Source: Odobenus rosmarus divergens
Lineage: Eukaryota > Chordata > Mammalia > Carnivora > Odobenidae
DNA length: 64,000 nucleotides
Direction: 5' to 3'
NCBI RefSeq assembly: GCF_000321225.1
Contig: NW_004450479.1
Location: 275,415-339,414, forward strand
Part shown: one piece after another, positions 62,320 to 64,000 of the stretch
Layout of the letters: every line of letters starts with the position of its first letter
Numbering within the stretch: position 1 is the stretch's first letter
The notes under the pieces: model-generated
What the model was told of the DNA's origin: nothing
What the model saw: the letters and a program-made list of their open reading frames with translations, nothing else
The model's database searches: none
Program-made: the position numbers and the translations under genes

Positions 62320-63325
62320 GGCAGTGGATATATGATATGTCAATTTACATAACAAGCAAAATTAAGGAACATATTTACTATTTTGATGACATCAAAAAGG
62401 CAAAAAATAATACAAGACTGATGTAGAAAAATGCAACCCTGGAAGAGGTAAAGCAGTCTTGAAGAAGAGAAGGCAGGGATGGCTGTCCCCAGCATGGCGG
62501 CTGACCGCACGCAGACATGGAGGACAGACACAGAGAAGGGTGGAACAGAATGGAAAAACAGAAGGCCTTCAGGACCGAGGGCCAGGCCATGAATTCTGAG
62601 AGTGGAGACGGAAAACACCACCCACATAAGAAAAAACTGACAAACTGGTCAGATCAAACTTTAGAACTCCTGCTCTGTGAGACGCCTTGTCAGGAGGACA
62701 GAAGCCACAGCCCAGGAGCCACACAGCAGTGAAGGCGGCACCCTGCATCTGAAGCATTAACCAACTCCACACTCAACAGTGCACACAGCAGCCAACGAGC
62801 AAACCGCAGACATTTCAGCAAAGGGGAGGCACGGGCGCAAGAACAACGGAGAGGTGCTCGCCATCAGAGAAAGGCAACTTAAAAGCACAATTAGGCATCA
62901 CCACATGCCCGACAGGACCACAGAACGAACACAGAATGCTGGCGAGGCTGCAGGAAGATGGGATCCCTGACAGGCTGCTGGTGGGAAGGTGAAACGGCAC
63001 AGCCCCTCTGAACACAGGGCTAAACAGGCAACCACCATCGTTCACACAAAAACCTGGACACGAATGTTCACAGCAGCTTAATTCTTAAAATAGTGCAAAC
63101 CCAGACATAACCCAGAACTCCTACAACATGCACACGGTTGGAGCGACTGTGGCTCCGCCGTCACCAGAAGCCGACCAGCAAGGAGCAGGAGGGAGCTGTC
63201 GGCCCAGCCAGAGCCTGGACGCACCTGCAAGGAGCACACCAGTCCTGAGGGTCACACGCTGTATGATTCCATCCATGCAATATCAACACAGAAAGTCAAA
63301 AGTAGTAACATAGGGGTTTAGACGC
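62320..63325 (+). mobile_element. old L1 ORF2/3' region, degraded
   Basis: ACATCAAAAAGGCAAAAAAT, CGCCATCAGAGAAAGGCAAC, GACAGGCTGCTGGTGGGAAG and AATGTTCACAGCAGCTTAAT keep L1 order with many changes. Confidence 0.62.
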
Positions 63326-63599
63326 CAAACATCTTTTAGCTAAATGTGGGTTTTAAGGAGATTTAGTGTAACTGCGGATGAAGCAAGGCTCCCAGGCTCC
63401 CTCTCCCTCCTCACACTGACCCTCCCATGAGGAAGCACGGGGCCGCCCATCCGCACCACTCCTTCCTTCCTGGCTGGGGAATGTCGACACATTTGCAGGC
63501 TGGGTGGGTACCTTCCAACGTGGAGCGCAATGAACGCTGAACAGCTACACGATTCACAAATGTGTTTACCCTAATCAATTAGTCAGGCCTCCCTTCCGC

Positions 63600-63665
63600 C
63601 ACCCCCCCAGATCCTCACAGGGTTGCTGTGAAGATCGAACACAGCACTCACCAAGGCCCTCATGG
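63600..63665 (+). mobile_element. MIR-like SINE relic, 3' part
   Basis: CCTCACAGGGTTGCTGTGAA resembles the MIR segment CATAGGGTTGTTGTGAGGAT. Short and uncertain. Confidence 0.35.
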
Positions 63666-64000
63666 GGCCCAGCAAACTCACATTTCTACCACCACCATCA
63701 TGGGCCTGGAGGCCCATCGCTACGGTGCAGGCGGGAAGTGGCAGCACATGAACCACAGGCCGGAGAGGAAGTGTCCAAAGGGACATGGCAGCTCAGACCC
63801 TCTCGGTGGCCACATGCTCTCGGTGGCCCTGTGGTCCTGGGTGGGCAGGGTGGCCTCGTCCTCGGGCAAGCAAACGGGCCCAGGCCCTCCTAACCTCAGC
63901 AGGGAGTGACCCAGCAAGGAGAGCGTGAAACGTGAGCACAAACAGGAGCCAGAAAGGGCAGAACACGCCTTTATCTGAGGAGGCAGCTCCACAGTAAGAG

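Larger units (their letters stand above)
61178..64000 (-). other. TBCD intron 16 (partial, runs off the window)
   Basis: Holds an old L1 fragment (62320-63325) and a MIR-like relic (63600-63665). No further exon was seen, so the exon encoding the preceding residues lies beyond 64000. Confidence 0.75.

Noticed and set aside
61178..64000. Search for ZNF750, which in human is nested within TBCD on the opposite strand
   Set aside because: No long zinc-finger or ZNF750-like coding exon is present on the plus strand. It probably lies in an earlier intron, outside the window.

Overview
This is mammalian nuclear DNA, most likely from a non-canid caniform (arctoid) carnivoran such as a bear, seal or mustelid. 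The evidence is a set of tRNA-derived CAN-SINE copies (signature GGCGCCTGGGTGGCTCAG), a carnivore-type L1 3' end and a carnivore-type L1 5' UTR. The dog-type SINEC_Cf was not seen. No prokaryotic features, CRISPR arrays, tRNA or rRNA genes were found, and no novel biological system is supported.

The window is dominated by one gene on the minus strand: TBCD (tubulin folding cofactor D). I could place 23 coding exons, from 61177 down to the stop codon at 10371-10373. All have GT donors and AG acceptors and join in one uninterrupted frame of 2061 nt (686 codons plus stop). Against the human protein as I recall it, they cover about residue 510 to the C terminus. If the human 39-exon layout holds, they are exons 17 to 39. 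The first 16 exons and the promoter lie beyond 64000. Exons of 23, 30 and 32 nt and an intron of 73 nt are included.

At the low-coordinate end, the terminal coding exon of B3GNTL1 lies on the plus strand (2413-2493). B3GNTL1 and TBCD therefore converge tail to tail, as I recall for human 17q25.3, with 7.9 kb between the two stop codons. That gap holds a MER20-like hAT element split by a CAN-SINE, a second CAN-SINE and degraded L1. Upstream of the B3GNTL1 exon (1-1692) is the 5' UTR of an L1 on the minus strand, complete at its 5' end. It has a YY1-type motif at its tip and an internal duplication of about 240 bp.

The TBCD introns hold twelve CAN-SINEs or CAN-SINE pieces that I could delimit less or more sharply, several with target-site duplications and one nested inside another. 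They also hold old L1 fragments, MER5A-, MLT1-, Tigger- and MIR-like relics, and much unrecognised GC-rich DNA. Every L1 fragment I could orient outside the terminal L1 lies on the plus strand, antisense to TBCD. Most long open frames in the window are chance frames in GC-rich intron or repeat DNA. Family assignments were made by eye from memory, without database searches.
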